Notes: generated by a model not told the origin, from the sequence alone. A stretch of DNA of 13,234 nt from an uncultured Lachnospiraceae bacterium (GCA_958405355.1 CATYEA010000031.1:1-13234), one strand, 5' to 3'. Shown: positions 1 through 7,001, counted from the stretch's first letter. Made by a program: numbers and translations.

Positions 1-1
1 T

Positions 2-532
2 CTGGGTGTTGATAAAAAATCTAATAGACAGTCTATTAGAGGAAATAGAAAAAAGAGCGAATATGGACAGCAGCTTACTGAAAAACAGAAAGCAAAATTC
101 ATTTATGGTGTTCTTGAAAAACCTTTCAGAAACTACTTTGCAAAAGCAAGCAAGATGAAAGGTACTTCCGGTGAAAACCTGATGATCTTACTTGAAAGCA
201 GATTGGATAATGTTATTTTCCGTCTTGGCTTTGCAAGAACTCGTAAAGAGGCCAGACAGATCGTTGGACATAAACATGTTTTAGTAAACGGCAAACGTGT
301 TAATATTCCATCCTATCAGGTAAAGGCTGGAGACACTGTTGAAATCCGTGAAAAATCCAAAGGATCTCAGAGATATAAAGATATCTTAGAAGTAACAGGA
401 GCAAGAATTGTTCCGGAATGGCTTGAAGCTGATCAGGAAAACCTTTCCGGTACTGTAAAAGCGCTTCCTACCAGAGAACAGATTGATGTTCCGGTAAATG
501 AAATGCTTATCGTCGAATTGTATTCTAAATAA
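2..532 (+). CDS. rpsD: 30S ribosomal protein S4, 5'-truncated by window edge
   Basis: S4 is a primary-binding 16S rRNA protein that nucleates assembly of the small subunit. In some bacteria it also represses its own operon. The reading frame is open from base 2, upstream of the first ATG at 155, and encodes [10 protein letters not shown] before that ATG, so the gene enters from outside the window. The visible part is 176 residues; the family is usually about 200, so roughly 20 residues are missing. The S4 RNA-binding domain is clear ([20 protein letters not shown], then [13 protein letters not shown]), and the C-terminus MLIVELYSK is typical. It is followed after 64 bases by rpoA, the usual Firmicutes order. 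The short palindrome TAGCTTA-T-TAAGCTA at 533-547 lies just after the stop but has no T-run, so it is not a terminator. Identification is firm; only the 5' end is unseen. Confidence 0.97.
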   Translation: MGVDKKSNRQSIRGNRKKSEYGQQLTEKQKAKFIYGVLEKPFRNYFAKASKMKGTSGENLMILLESRLDNVIFRLGFARTRKEARQIVGHKHVLVNGKRVNIPSYQVKAGDTVEIREKSKGSQRYKDILEVTGARIVPEWLEADQENLSGTVKALPTREQIDVPVNEMLIVELYSK

Positions 533-596
533 TAGCTTATTAAGCTAGAGTGTTACCCTCAAAGAAACCTAACCCATTAAAGGAGGGCTAATAATA

Positions 597-1556
597 GTGT
601 TTGATTTTGAAAAACCGAAAATTGAGATTGCACAGATTTCTGAAGATAATAAATACGGACGTTTTGTCGTAGAACCTCTGGAAAGAGGCTACGGCATCAC
701 GCTTGGTAATTCACTGAGAAGAATTATGCTTTCATCCCTGCCGGGTTCTGCTGTGAGCCAGGTAAAGATTGACGGTGTGGTTCATGAATTCAGTTCTATT
801 CCGGGTGTGAAAGAAGACGTTACTGAAATTATTATGAACATTAAGAGTCTGGCAATCAAGAATACAAGCACATCATCTGAACCTAAGACTGCTTATATTG
901 AGTATGAAGGTGAAGGTGTTGTAACGGCAGCAGATATTCAGGTGGATCCAGATATCGAGATCTTGAATAAAGATCAGGTAATCGCCACCCTGAGCGGCGG
1001 TACAGACTGCAAATTGTACATGGAATTAACCATTACAAAAGGCCGTGGTTACGTAAGTTCTGATAAAAACAAAAACGAAGATCTGCCAATCGGTGTGATT
1101 CCGGTAGACTCCATCTACACACCTGTAGAAAGAGTCAACATGAATGTGGAGAATACCCGTGTTGGTCAGATTACCGATTTTGATAAACTTACACTTGATG
1201 TATTTACAAATGGTACATTGGGACCAGATGAGGCTGTAAGTCTGGCAGCAAAAGTTTTAAGCGAACATTTGAATCTTTTCATTGATCTTTCTGAGAATGC
1301 CAAAACAGCAGAAGTTATGGTAGAAAAAGAGGATAATGAAAAAGAAAAAGTTCTTGAAATGAATATTGATGAATTAGAGTTGTCTGTTCGTTCTTATAAC
1401 TGCTTGAAGAGAGCGGGTATTAATACGGTTGAAGAGCTGACGAACAGAACTGCAGAGGATATGATGAAGGTTCGTAATCTTGGACGTAAATCTTTGGAAG
1501 AAGTTCTTGCCAAATTGAAAGAACTGGGCCTTCAGTTAAATCCAAGCGATGAATAA
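597..1556 (+). CDS. rpoA: DNA-directed RNA polymerase subunit alpha
   Basis: This is the alpha subunit of RNA polymerase. Its N-terminal domain (about residues 1-232) dimerises and scaffolds beta and beta'. Its C-terminal domain (about 253-312) binds UP elements and activators. Visible hallmarks are [20 protein letters not shown] (31-50) in the dimerisation domain and [20 protein letters not shown] followed by [14 protein letters not shown] in the helix-hairpin-helix C-terminal domain. An acidic, lysine-rich linker (about 240-252) joins them. The length of 319 is normal. The start is GTG at 597, chosen because AGGAGGG (581-587) sits at a proper distance and [10 protein letters not shown] matches the family start. 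It is cotranscribed with rpsD upstream and rplQ downstream (36-base gap). Confidence 0.98.
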   Translation: MFDFEKPKIEIAQISEDNKYGRFVVEPLERGYGITLGNSLRRIMLSSLPGSAVSQVKIDGVVHEFSSIPGVKEDVTEIIMNIKSLAIKNTSTSSEPKTAYIEYEGEGVVTAADIQVDPDIEILNKDQVIATLSGGTDCKLYMELTITKGRGYVSSDKNKNEDLPIGVIPVDSIYTPVERVNMNVENTRVGQITDFDKLTLDVFTNGTLGPDEAVSLAAKVLSEHLNLFIDLSENAKTAEVMVEKEDNEKEKVLEMNIDELELSVRSYNCLKRAGINTVEELTNRTAEDMMKVRNLGRKSLEEVLAKLKELGLQLNPSDE

Positions 1557-1592
1557 TCGTGATATTGAAGTAGAGTAGGAGGAGGCTAAATC

Positions 1593-2117
1593 ATGGCAGG
1601 CTATAGAAAACTTGGAAGAACTTCCAATCAGAGAAAAGCTTTACTTAGAAATCAGGTTACGGCTTTGCTGGACAATGGCAAAATTCGTACAACTGAAGCT
1701 AAGGCTAAAGAAATCCGCAGAATTACCGAAGGTCTGATTGCCCTTGCTGTTAAAGAAAAAGATAATTACGAAACAGTAACTGTACAGGCTAAGGTTGCTC
1801 GTAAAGATAAAGACGGCAAGAGAGTAAAAGAAAATGGAAAGGTTGTTTTTGATACTGTTGAAAAAACAATCAAAAAAGACAGCCCATCCCGTTTACATGC
1901 AAGAAGACAGATGTTAAAAGTTCTTTATCCGGTAACTGCTGTTCCGGAAGAAGCTGCTGGTAAAAAAGCTGCTACAAAAAAAGTAGATTTAACAGATAAG
2001 CTGTTTACAGAAATTGCACCGAAATATGCTGACCGCAATGGTGGTTATACACGTATTGTGAAAATCGGACAGCGTAAAGGTGATGCTGCAATGGAAGTAC
2101 TTATCGAATTAGTATAA
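1593..2117 (+). CDS. rplQ: 50S ribosomal protein L17, enlarged form
   Basis: L17 binds 23S rRNA near the peptide exit tunnel. The N-terminus [20 protein letters not shown] and the C-terminal block [20 protein letters not shown] are standard family signatures. At 174 residues it is longer than the usual 115-130. Relative to the core, the extra sequence lies at about residues 55-98 (a charged Lys/Asp/Val segment, [16 protein letters not shown]) and at about 112-130 (an Ala/Lys/Glu stretch). The first insert replaces the short loop before the HARRQ motif. Enlarged L17 proteins of this kind are known to me from Lachnospiraceae relatives. AGGAGGAGG (1577-1585) precedes the ATG. It is the last gene of the rpsD-rpoA-rplQ unit and is followed at once by a strong terminator. 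Confidence 0.96.
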   Translation: MAGYRKLGRTSNQRKALLRNQVTALLDNGKIRTTEAKAKEIRRITEGLIALAVKEKDNYETVTVQAKVARKDKDGKRVKENGKVVFDTVEKTIKKDSPSRLHARRQMLKVLYPVTAVPEEAAGKKAATKKVDLTDKLFTEIAPKYADRNGGYTRIVKIGQRKGDAAMEVLIELV

Positions 2118-2136
2118 AAGTAGCTGAATAAAAACA

Positions 2137-2169
2137 AAAAAACACAGGTGCGTCCCACCTGTGTTTTTT
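2137..2169 (+). terminator. Rho-independent terminator after rplQ
   Basis: AACACAGGTG (2141-2150) pairs perfectly with CACCTGTGTT (2156-2165) around the loop CGTCC. A preceding A-run pairs with the T-run that continues to 2169. It ends the ribosomal protein/alpha operon about 20 bases after the rplQ stop. No obvious consensus promoter is visible between it and ecfA1 at 2212, so the ECF genes may rely partly on read-through or on a weak promoter. Confidence 0.93.
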
Positions 2170-2211
2170 AGAATCTGGATGAGTTTTTCATAATTCAGAA
2201 AGGAAGCACGT

Positions 2212-3069
2212 ATGGGAATTATTAAAGCTGCGAAATTGTTTTATGATTATGTGAGCAAAGATGAACACGACGAAATCGCAGAGGTCATTCATGCCGTATC
2301 CGGCGTGGACCTGGATGTAGAGGCTGGACAGTTTATTGCCATTCTTGGTCATAATGGATCAGGGAAGTCTACCCTGGCCAAACAGATCAACGGGCTGCTT
2401 GTTCCCACAGGCGGTACATTGTGGGTTAAGGAAATGGATACCAGTCAGCCGGAAAATGTCTGGAAAGTGCGTCAGACGGCTGGAATGGTCTTTCAGAATC
2501 CGGACAACCAGATTATTGCCAGCCTTGTCGAAGAAGACGTGGGTTTTGGCCCGGAAAACCTGGGTGTGCCGACAGAGGATATATGGAAACGGGTAAATCA
2601 GAGCCTTAAATCTGTGGGTATGTTGGAATACAGCCACCATTCTCCGAATCGTCTTTCCGGTGGTCAAAAGCAGAGAGTGGCTATTGCGGGAGTTATGGCC
2701 ATGGAGCCGGAGTGCATTGTTCTGGATGAACCGACGGCTATGCTGGACCCGAATGGCCGTAAAGAAGTTATTGAGACGGTTCGCCAGTTAAATCAGGAAA
2801 AGAAAGTGACGGTTATTCTGATTACTCATTACATGGATGAAGTTGTCCATGCAGACAAGGTATATGTGATGGATGATGGGAAGATCGTGCTTTCAGGGAC
2901 ACCGCGGGAGGTATTTTCCCAGGTGGAATATTTGAAACAATTACGGCTGGATGTTCCCCAGGTGACAGAACTGGCCCATGAACTCAGAAAGTCGGGAGTT
3001 GATGTACCCGAAGGAATCCTAACGATTGAGGAACTGGTACAGTCTCTGGAAAAATTGAAAAGCAGGTGA
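2212..3069 (+). CDS. ecfA1: ECF transporter ATPase EcfA1 (CbiO-like)
   Basis: This is one of two cytoplasmic ATPases that power an energy-coupling factor (ECF) vitamin/micronutrient importer. Motifs in order are Walker A GHNGSGKST (46-54), Q-loop FQNPDNQ (94-100), ABC signature LSGGQKQR (148-155), Walker B CIVLDEP (168-174) and the switch histidine in ITHYMDE (H206). The FQNPDNQ form of the Q-loop and the long C-terminal extension after residue 230 are typical of EcfA proteins rather than of generic sugar or amino acid ATPases. The length of 285 is usual. The ATG at 2212 is preceded by AAAGGAAG. Its stop overlaps the start region of ecfA2. No substrate-binding S component is in the window, which fits a group II ECF module shared by several S proteins encoded elsewhere. 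Confidence 0.95.
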   Translation: MGIIKAAKLFYDYVSKDEHDEIAEVIHAVSGVDLDVEAGQFIAILGHNGSGKSTLAKQINGLLVPTGGTLWVKEMDTSQPENVWKVRQTAGMVFQNPDNQIIASLVEEDVGFGPENLGVPTEDIWKRVNQSLKSVGMLEYSHHSPNRLSGGQKQRVAIAGVMAMEPECIVLDEPTAMLDPNGRKEVIETVRQLNQEKKVTVILITHYMDEVVHADKVYVMDDGKIVLSGTPREVFSQVEYLKQLRLDVPQVTELAHELRKSGVDVPEGILTIEELVQSLEKLKSR

Positions 3070-3074
3070 CGGGT

Positions 3075-3929
3075 ATGGGAATTCGATTAGAGCACGTAAA
3101 TTATATATACAGTCCGGATAATGCTTTCCGTAAGCAGGCTCTGAGAGACGTAAATCTGGAAATCAGGGATGGTGAGTTTATCGGGCTTATCGGGCATACC
3201 GGTTCAGGAAAATCGACCCTTATTCAGCATTTAAATGGTTTACTGAAGGCAACAGACGGCAAGATTTATTATAATGAACAGAATATTTATGATGATAAAT
3301 ATCGGATGACAGAGCTTCGCAGCCACGTTGGACTTGTATTTCAATATCCGGAGCATCAGCTTTTTGAAATGACGGTTTTGAAGGATGTGTGCTATGGACC
3401 TAAAAACCTGGGACTCGATGATGCCGCCGCAATTGAACGGGCGAAAGAGGCTCTGGCTATGGTTGGTATGCGGGAGAAGGATTATGAAAAATCACCATTT
3501 GAGCTTTCCGGCGGCCAAAAGCGGCGGGTAGCGATTGCCGGTGTATTGGCGATGCATCCGGAGGTTCTTGTTCTGGATGAACCGACGGCAGGTCTCGACC
3601 CGAAGGGACGCAACGATATTCTGGACCAGATTTCCTACTTGCATAAACAGACAGGGATAACGGTTATTTTAGTATCTCACAGTATGGAAGATGTGGCAAA
3701 ATATGTGGACCGGATTATTGTGATGAACCGTGGGGAAGTGTTCATGGATGGTATACCAAAAGAAATTTTCAGAAATTCGGATGCGTTGGAAAGTGTCGGT
3801 CTTGCGGCACCGCAGGTGACCTATCTGATGCGGCGGCTCCAGAAAATTTTTCCTGAGCTGCCAAAGGATGTTACAACGGTGGAAGAAGCGAAGCAGGCTT
3901 TGCTGCATTGCCTGGAGGCGGATAAATGA
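3075..3929 (+). CDS. ecfA2: ECF transporter ATPase EcfA2 (CbiO-like)
   Basis: This is the second ATPase of the ECF heterodimer. With the ATG start at 3075 the protein has 284 residues: Walker A GHTGSGKST (40-48), Q-loop VFQYPEHQLF (88-97), signature LSGGQKRR (144-151), Walker B VLVLDEPTAGLDP (164-176) and switch SHSMEDV (H202). FQYPEHQLF is the form characteristic of EcfA2. An in-frame GTG at 3066 overlapping the ecfA1 stop would add three residues. I prefer 3075 because AGGTGA (3064-3069) is correctly spaced for it and MGIRLEHVNYIYSP matches relatives. Its TGA stop overlaps the ecfT ATG (ATGA), so translation is probably coupled through the module. Confidence 0.94.
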   Translation: MGIRLEHVNYIYSPDNAFRKQALRDVNLEIRDGEFIGLIGHTGSGKSTLIQHLNGLLKATDGKIYYNEQNIYDDKYRMTELRSHVGLVFQYPEHQLFEMTVLKDVCYGPKNLGLDDAAAIERAKEALAMVGMREKDYEKSPFELSGGQKRRVAIAGVLAMHPEVLVLDEPTAGLDPKGRNDILDQISYLHKQTGITVILVSHSMEDVAKYVDRIIVMNRGEVFMDGIPKEIFRNSDALESVGLAAPQVTYLMRRLQKIFPELPKDVTTVEEAKQALLHCLEADK

Positions 3930-4726
3930 TTAGAGATATTACGATTGGACAATATTATCCGGCCAATTCTTTAATTCACAGGCTGGACCCGAGAGTGAAA
4001 TTACTGGGAACGATAGTTTTTGTTGTTACCGTATTTTTTGTGAATGACCTTGTGGGGTTAATTCTGGCAACGGCCGCTTTGGCTGCAGTCATCGGCCTCT
4101 CAAAAGTTCCGCTGAAATATATGTTAAAGGGTTTGAAAGCCATTTTCATATTAATGCTTTTTACGGTACTCTTAAATATTTTCCTGACTCCCGGAACAGA
4201 ACTTGTCCGTTTTGGAATTTTTAAAATAACAAAAGAAGGTCTTGTACTTGCGGGCAAGACAGCGATTCGTTTAATTTATTTAATTGTAGGTTCCACGATC
4301 ATGACTTTGACAACCACGCCGAATCATTTGACTGACGGTTTGGAAAAAGCGTTGGGACCACTTAAAAAAGTTCATTTTCCGGTGCATGAGCTGGCGATGA
4401 CTATGTCCATTGCACTTCGGTTTATACCGATTTTGATGGAGGAGACGGATAAGATCATGAAGGCACAGCAGGCCCGATGCGCCGATTTTGAGAGCGGTAA
4501 TCTGATTCAGAGAATGAAAAGCCTCATACCGATTCTTGTGCCGTTATTTATTTCAGCCATCCGACGGGCCAATGACCTGGCTATGGCAATGGAGGCCCGC
4601 TGTTATCATGGCGGTGTGGGCCGTACAAAAATGAAACCGCTTGTTTATGCACGGCGGGATTATCTGGCTTACCTGTCCATTTTCATTTATATACTTATCT
4701 GGATTGGGGTGAAAGTATGGCTCTAA
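3926..4726 (+). CDS. ecfT: ECF transporter transmembrane component EcfT
   Basis: EcfT is the membrane scaffold that links the EcfA1/A2 ATPases to exchangeable vitamin-binding S components. The 266-residue protein has an N-terminal segment with the family motif HRLDPRVKL (18-26) and hydrophobic spans at about 27-60, 70-88, 108-128 and 200-212, plus a C-terminal span around 247-262. Two cytoplasmic coupling-helix motifs that contact the ATPases appear as QQARCADF (181-188) and AMEARCYHGG (221-230). The family usually has Ala-Arg-Gly there; here both copies read Ala-Arg-Cys. GGAGG (3914-3918) lies inside the end of ecfA2. The stop overlaps the truA start by 10 bases. Confidence 0.94.
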   Translation: MIRDITIGQYYPANSLIHRLDPRVKLLGTIVFVVTVFFVNDLVGLILATAALAAVIGLSKVPLKYMLKGLKAIFILMLFTVLLNIFLTPGTELVRFGIFKITKEGLVLAGKTAIRLIYLIVGSTIMTLTTTPNHLTDGLEKALGPLKKVHFPVHELAMTMSIALRFIPILMEETDKIMKAQQARCADFESGNLIQRMKSLIPILVPLFISAIRRANDLAMAMEARCYHGGVGRTKMKPLVYARRDYLAYLSIFIYILIWIGVKVWL

Positions 4727-5463
4727 GACGGATCAAGCTTGTAGTGGCTTATGACGGTACAAATTATTGTGGATGGCAGGTTCAGCCTAACGGTGTATCT
4801 ATTCAGGCTATGCTTCAGAAACATATTGAAGAGCTGACCGGAGAGAAAATTATGCTGACGGGTGCCAGCCGGACTGATTCGGGAGTCCATGCACTGGGAC
4901 AGGTGGCGGTGTTTGATACATCAAAATCCTGGCCGGCAGAACGGTTCGTGCCGGCATTGAATCAGCGGCTTCCCAAGGACATTGTCATTCAGTCAGCGGA
5001 AGAAGTTCCGGCAGATTTTCACCCAAGATATCAGAATACATTAAAAACCTATGAATACCGTATTTTAAATCGCCGGGTGCCATTGCCGAATGAACGGCTG
5101 AACAGTTATTTTGTACCTCAGGCCTTAGACCTGGAAGCGATGGAGAAAGCTGCGGCAGAGATCATCGGAACCCATGACTTTCATAATTTCTGTTCGGTCA
5201 AGACGAAGGTGACGAATACGGTGCGGACCATTACAAATCTGACCCTGACCAGAGAGGGGGATATGATCTGTCTTAGGATCACCGGTGACGGTTTCCTTTA
5301 TAATATGGTCCGGATTATTGTCGGCGGGTTACTGAAAGTCGGATTTCATAAAAAAACGGCTGAAGATATTCGGAGAAGTCTTGAAACCAGTGAACGGTAT
5401 GTGGTTGGTCCAACGGCGCCGCCGCAGGGCTTAACCCTTGTAAATATTGAATATTTGCAATAA
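4717..5463 (+). CDS. truA: tRNA pseudouridine(38-40) synthase TruA
   Basis: TruA isomerises uridines 38, 39 and 40 in the tRNA anticodon arm to pseudouridine. The catalytic aspartate lies in TGASRTDSGVHALGQ (48-62, D54), where many relatives have GRTDAGVHA. Other family blocks are VAYDGTNYCGWQ near the start, YEYRILNR, HDFHNFC, and GDGFLYNMVRIIVGGLLKVG near the C-terminus. The length of 248 is normal. The ATG overlaps the end of ecfT and is preceded by GGGGTGA (4706-4712), so it is probably translationally coupled to the ECF genes, an arrangement common in Firmicutes. No hairpin terminator is evident directly after the stop; the rplM promoter begins within seven bases of it. Confidence 0.96.
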   Translation: MALRRIKLVVAYDGTNYCGWQVQPNGVSIQAMLQKHIEELTGEKIMLTGASRTDSGVHALGQVAVFDTSKSWPAERFVPALNQRLPKDIVIQSAEEVPADFHPRYQNTLKTYEYRILNRRVPLPNERLNSYFVPQALDLEAMEKAAAEIIGTHDFHNFCSVKTKVTNTVRTITNLTLTREGDMICLRITGDGFLYNMVRIIVGGLLKVGFHKKTAEDIRRSLETSERYVVGPTAPPQGLTLVNIEYLQ

Positions 5464-5469
5464 AAATGC

Positions 5470-5498
5470 TTGACAGTACTTTTTATTTGCCATATAAT
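5470..5498 (+). promoter_or_regulatory. Consensus sigma-A promoter of rplM-rpsI
   Basis: The −35 element TTGACA (5470-5475) and the −10 element TATAAT (5493-5498) are both perfect matches and are separated by exactly 17 bases. Transcription should begin near 5505, giving a leader of nearly 100 bases before rplM. The promoter starts only seven bases after the truA stop codon, so rplM-rpsI has an independent strong promoter in addition to any read-through. Confidence 0.93.
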
Positions 5499-5509
5499 AT
5501 TTAATTGTG

Positions 5510-5588
5510 ACGATATGTCTAAAAATGCGAAATCCATAGCCCCGGTAAGTAGCATTTATTAAAGAATACATTGTTTTTAGTACATTAA
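5510..5588 (+). promoter_or_regulatory. Structured rplM leader, candidate L13 autoregulatory leader
   Basis: The untranslated leader can fold. TGT-CTAAAAA (5516-5525) pairs with TTTTTAG-t-ACA (5574-5584) with a single bulged base. Inside it AAATGC (5523-5528, sharing its A residues with the outer helix) can pair with GCATTT (5552-5557), closing a loop that contains AGCCCCGGTAAG. The 3' strand of the outer helix ends just before the rplM Shine-Dalgarno AAGGAGGT (5588-5595). Ribosomal protein L13 leaders upstream of rplM-rpsI are an established Rfam class in Firmicutes. I infer this is one from its position and foldability, not from a covariance match. Confidence 0.5.
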
Positions 5589-5601
5589 GGAGGTCCGAAC
5601 C

Positions 5602-6036
5602 ATGAAGAGTTACATGGCTAGTGCGGCAACAATCGAAAGAAAATGGTATGTAGTTGATGCAGCAGACCAGACATTAGGTCGTTTAGCTTCCCAGGTTGCC
5701 AGTGTTTTAAGAGGAAAAAATAAACCAACATATACACCAAGCATGGATACAGGCGATTATGTTATCGTTGTTAATGCTGATAAAATCAAAGTTACAGGTA
5801 AAAAATTAGACCAGAAGATCTACTACAGACATTCCGATTATGTTGGTGGTATGAAAGAAACAACTTTGAAAGAATTATTAGCAAAAAAACCAGAAGATGT
5901 TATTAATTTTGCAGTTAAAGGCATGCTTCCAAAGGGACCACTCGGAAGACAGATGATCAAAAAACTTCACGTTTATGCAGGTCCGGAACATGATCACGCT
6001 GCTCAGAAACCAGAAGTATTGGAAATTAAATACTAA
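5602..6036 (+). CDS. rplM: 50S ribosomal protein L13
   Basis: L13 is an early-assembly 23S rRNA-binding protein. The 144-residue product has the standard start region [20 protein letters not shown] and the block [18 protein letters not shown]. It also has the family signature [20 protein letters not shown] with the following [13 protein letters not shown]. An ideal AAGGAGGT (5588-5595) precedes the ATG. It is the first gene of the rplM-rpsI operon, with rpsI 24 bases downstream. Confidence 0.98.
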   Translation: MKSYMASAATIERKWYVVDAADQTLGRLASQVASVLRGKNKPTYTPSMDTGDYVIVVNADKIKVTGKKLDQKIYYRHSDYVGGMKETTLKELLAKKPEDVINFAVKGMLPKGPLGRQMIKKLHVYAGPEHDHAAQKPEVLEIKY

Positions 6037-6060
6037 TAATATCGGAAGGAGAGAAGAACA

Positions 6061-6453
6061 TTGTCTAGTGTAAAATATTACGGAACAGGAAGAAGAAAGA
6101 AAAGTATCGCCAGAGTATACCTTGTACCTGGAACAGGTAATATCACCATCAATAAAAGAGATATCGACAACTATTTAGGTCTTGAAACCTTGAAAGTTAT
6201 CGTAAGACAGCCATTAGTTGCTACAAATACAGTAGATAAATTCGACGTTATCGTAAACGTTCATGGCGGCGGATTTACAGGACAGGCCGGTGCTATCAGA
6301 CATGGTATCGCAAGAGCATTACTGAAAGCAGACAACGATTACAGACCAGTTCTTAAGAAAGCAGGTTACTTAACACGTGACCCACGTATGAAAGAACGTA
6401 AAAAATACGGTCTCAAAGCTGCTCGTCGTGCACCACAGTTTTCCAAACGTTAG
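6061..6453 (+). CDS. rpsI: 30S ribosomal protein S9
   Basis: S9 sits in the head of the small subunit, and its C-terminal tail contacts P-site tRNA. The 130-residue protein begins [20 protein letters not shown], contains [20 protein letters not shown] and ends with [20 protein letters not shown] and QFSKR, the expected basic tail. The start codon is TTG at 6061, chosen because AAGGAGA (6045-6051) is properly spaced and the protein start matches the family. The TAG stop (6451-6453) overlaps by one base the outer arm of a large inverted repeat that contains the terminator. Confidence 0.98.
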   Translation: MSSVKYYGTGRRKKSIARVYLVPGTGNITINKRDIDNYLGLETLKVIVRQPLVATNTVDKFDVIVNVHGGGFTGQAGAIRHGIARALLKADNDYRPVLKKAGYLTRDPRMKERKKYGLKAARRAPQFSKR

Positions 6454-6598
6454 GATTATTGCGAATACAGACAAATCGAAAGCTCCGGAGAGTTTACTCT
6501 CCAGGAGCTTTTTTAATTTGTCTGTATTCATAAGAATCTCACAAGGACCGAGAAAGCCCGGAGGCTTTTGAGGTTTCGTGTGAGATTCGCAATAATCC
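6453..6598. repeat. Large Y-shaped nested inverted repeat around the rpsI terminator
   Basis: The outer arms GGATTATTGCGAAT (6453-6466) and ATTCGCAATAATCC (6585-6598) are perfect 14-bp complements. Inside them, arm 1 is formed by GAATACAGACAAAT (6463-6476) and ATTTGTCTGTATTC (6516-6529), also a perfect 14 bp, with the rpsI terminator hairpin at its tip. Arm 2 is formed by GAATCTCACA (6534-6543) and TGTGAGATTC (6579-6588), and carries an inner AAAGCC-cgga-GGCTTT hairpin (6553-6568). The tetramer GAAT/ATTC is shared by all three helices, so the junction can branch-migrate. No clear target-site duplication is visible. It could be a small non-autonomous mobile element, a structured RNA or a palindromic intergenic repeat; the sequence alone does not decide. 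Confidence 0.75.
6479..6514 (+). terminator. Rho-independent terminator of rplM-rpsI
   Basis: AGCTCCGGAGAG (6481-6492) pairs with CTCTCC-a-GGAGCT (6497-6509) around the tetraloop TTTA with one bulged A. It is followed by a T-run (6509-6514). The hairpin forms the tip of a longer arm whose flanks also pair (see the nested repeat at 6453-6598). Confidence 0.92.
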
Positions 6599-6776
6599 GT
6601 GATTATTTTGCAATTCATTGGAATGCAAGAAATGACCGACATGGAACGGAGTGGAATGGAGGTTCTTTCATGCATTCGCAGGAATCCGTATGACGCAGGT
6701 GGCGGTAAAGGGTCGAAAACAGGCGAATGAAAAATGTTGAAATGGTAGACATAATGTATACCCATTCGGGCATTCC
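6599..6776. other. Intergenic stretch without a recognisable gene
   Basis: I see no credible coding region here on either strand. GATTATT (6601-6607) can pair with AATAATC (6591-6597) across CGT. GATTATTTTGCAATT (6601-6615) is an imperfect echo of the outer arm of the preceding repeat. CATTCGC (6672-6678) and GCGAATG (6723-6729) are a 7-bp inverted repeat. The motif GGAATG or its complement recurs several times. A weak promoter-like pair, ATGAAA (6727-6732) and CATAAT (6750-6755) at 17 bases, could serve the downstream toxin gene but is not convincing. Confidence 0.4.
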
Positions 6777-6834
6777 GTAATACATGCCCTTCGGGCGGGC
6801 GCGCTCCGTCAGGCTGCGCGCGATAATGTAATAC
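6777..6834. repeat. G+C-rich Y-shaped palindromic repeat (REP-like)
   Basis: GTAATACAT (6777-6785) pairs with ATGTAATAC (6826-6834) with one mismatch. It encloses two hairpins: GCCC-ttc-GGGC (6786-6796), and GCGCGC (6799-6804) with GCGCGC (6816-6821) around an 11-base loop in which CC and GG can also pair. The inner part is far richer in G+C than its surroundings. The design resembles repetitive extragenic palindromes, but only one copy is in the window. It lies about 70 bases upstream of the small toxin gene and could instead belong to its leader RNA. Confidence 0.55.
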
Positions 6835-6872
6835 AATTTAGAGAGGAACAATCGTGTTACAGGGTGTGTTGA

Positions 6873-6893
6873 CCTCATTCTAAAAGAATGGGG
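6873..6893 (+). promoter_or_regulatory. Hairpin occluding the toxin Shine-Dalgarno
   Basis: CCTCATTCT (6873-6881) pairs with AGAATGGGG (6885-6893) around a three-base AAA loop, giving nine pairs including one T·G. The 3' arm covers the first four Gs of the ribosome binding site GGGGGTGA (6890-6897). Occlusion of the Shine-Dalgarno is a recurrent control on type I toxin mRNAs, so this hairpin probably limits toxin translation. Confidence 0.6.
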
Positions 6894-6902
6894 GTGATGC
6901 CT

Positions 6903-6992
6903 ATGAAAAATCATTTTGATTTTAAGGATATGATGACCTTCGGTCTTTTCCTTTTGGCATTGCTTACATTCGTATTTACGTTTTGTAAGTAG
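6903..6992 (+). CDS. Putative holin-like toxin peptide, type I TA (29 aa)
   Basis: The encoded peptide starts MKNHFDFKDMMTFGLFLLAL and ends LTFVFTFCK. It has a short polar N-terminus followed by one transmembrane stretch (about residues 10-28) and a lysine at the C-terminus. The MMTFGLFLLALLTF core matches the pattern of the putative holin-like toxins related to TxpA/BsrG of Bacillus (typically M-FG-F-(I/L)ALL(T/A)), which insert in the membrane and depolarise or disrupt it. GGGGGTGA (6890-6897) lies five bases before the ATG at 6903. An in-frame ATG at 6897 would add Met-Pro but overlaps the Shine-Dalgarno. A bidirectional terminator and an opposing promoter follow, the normal layout for a toxin with a convergent antisense antitoxin RNA. 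The family assignment is by pattern recognition, not by a search. No strong toxin promoter is evident. Confidence 0.75.
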   Translation: MKNHFDFKDMMTFGLFLLALLTFVFTFCK

Positions 6993-7001
6993 TCATACAT
7001 A

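Noticed and set aside
155..532. Reading the ATG at 155 as the start of rpsD
   Set aside because: The frame is open from base 2 and its upstream part encodes conserved S4 sequence, so 155 is an internal methionine.
533..547. Palindrome TAGCTTA-T-TAAGCTA after rpsD as a terminator
   Set aside because: The stem is short and AT-rich, there is no T-run, and rpoA follows as part of the same operon.
6869..6874. TTGACC as a −35 for the toxin gene
   Set aside because: No −10 lies at 16-19 bases; that place is occupied by the ribosome binding site itself.
6370..6914. Two overlapping minus-strand open frames (6370-6765 and 6615-6914)
   Set aside because: They run through the rpsI end, the terminator and both palindromes, have no ribosome binding site or recognisable domain, and their composition reflects the repeats.
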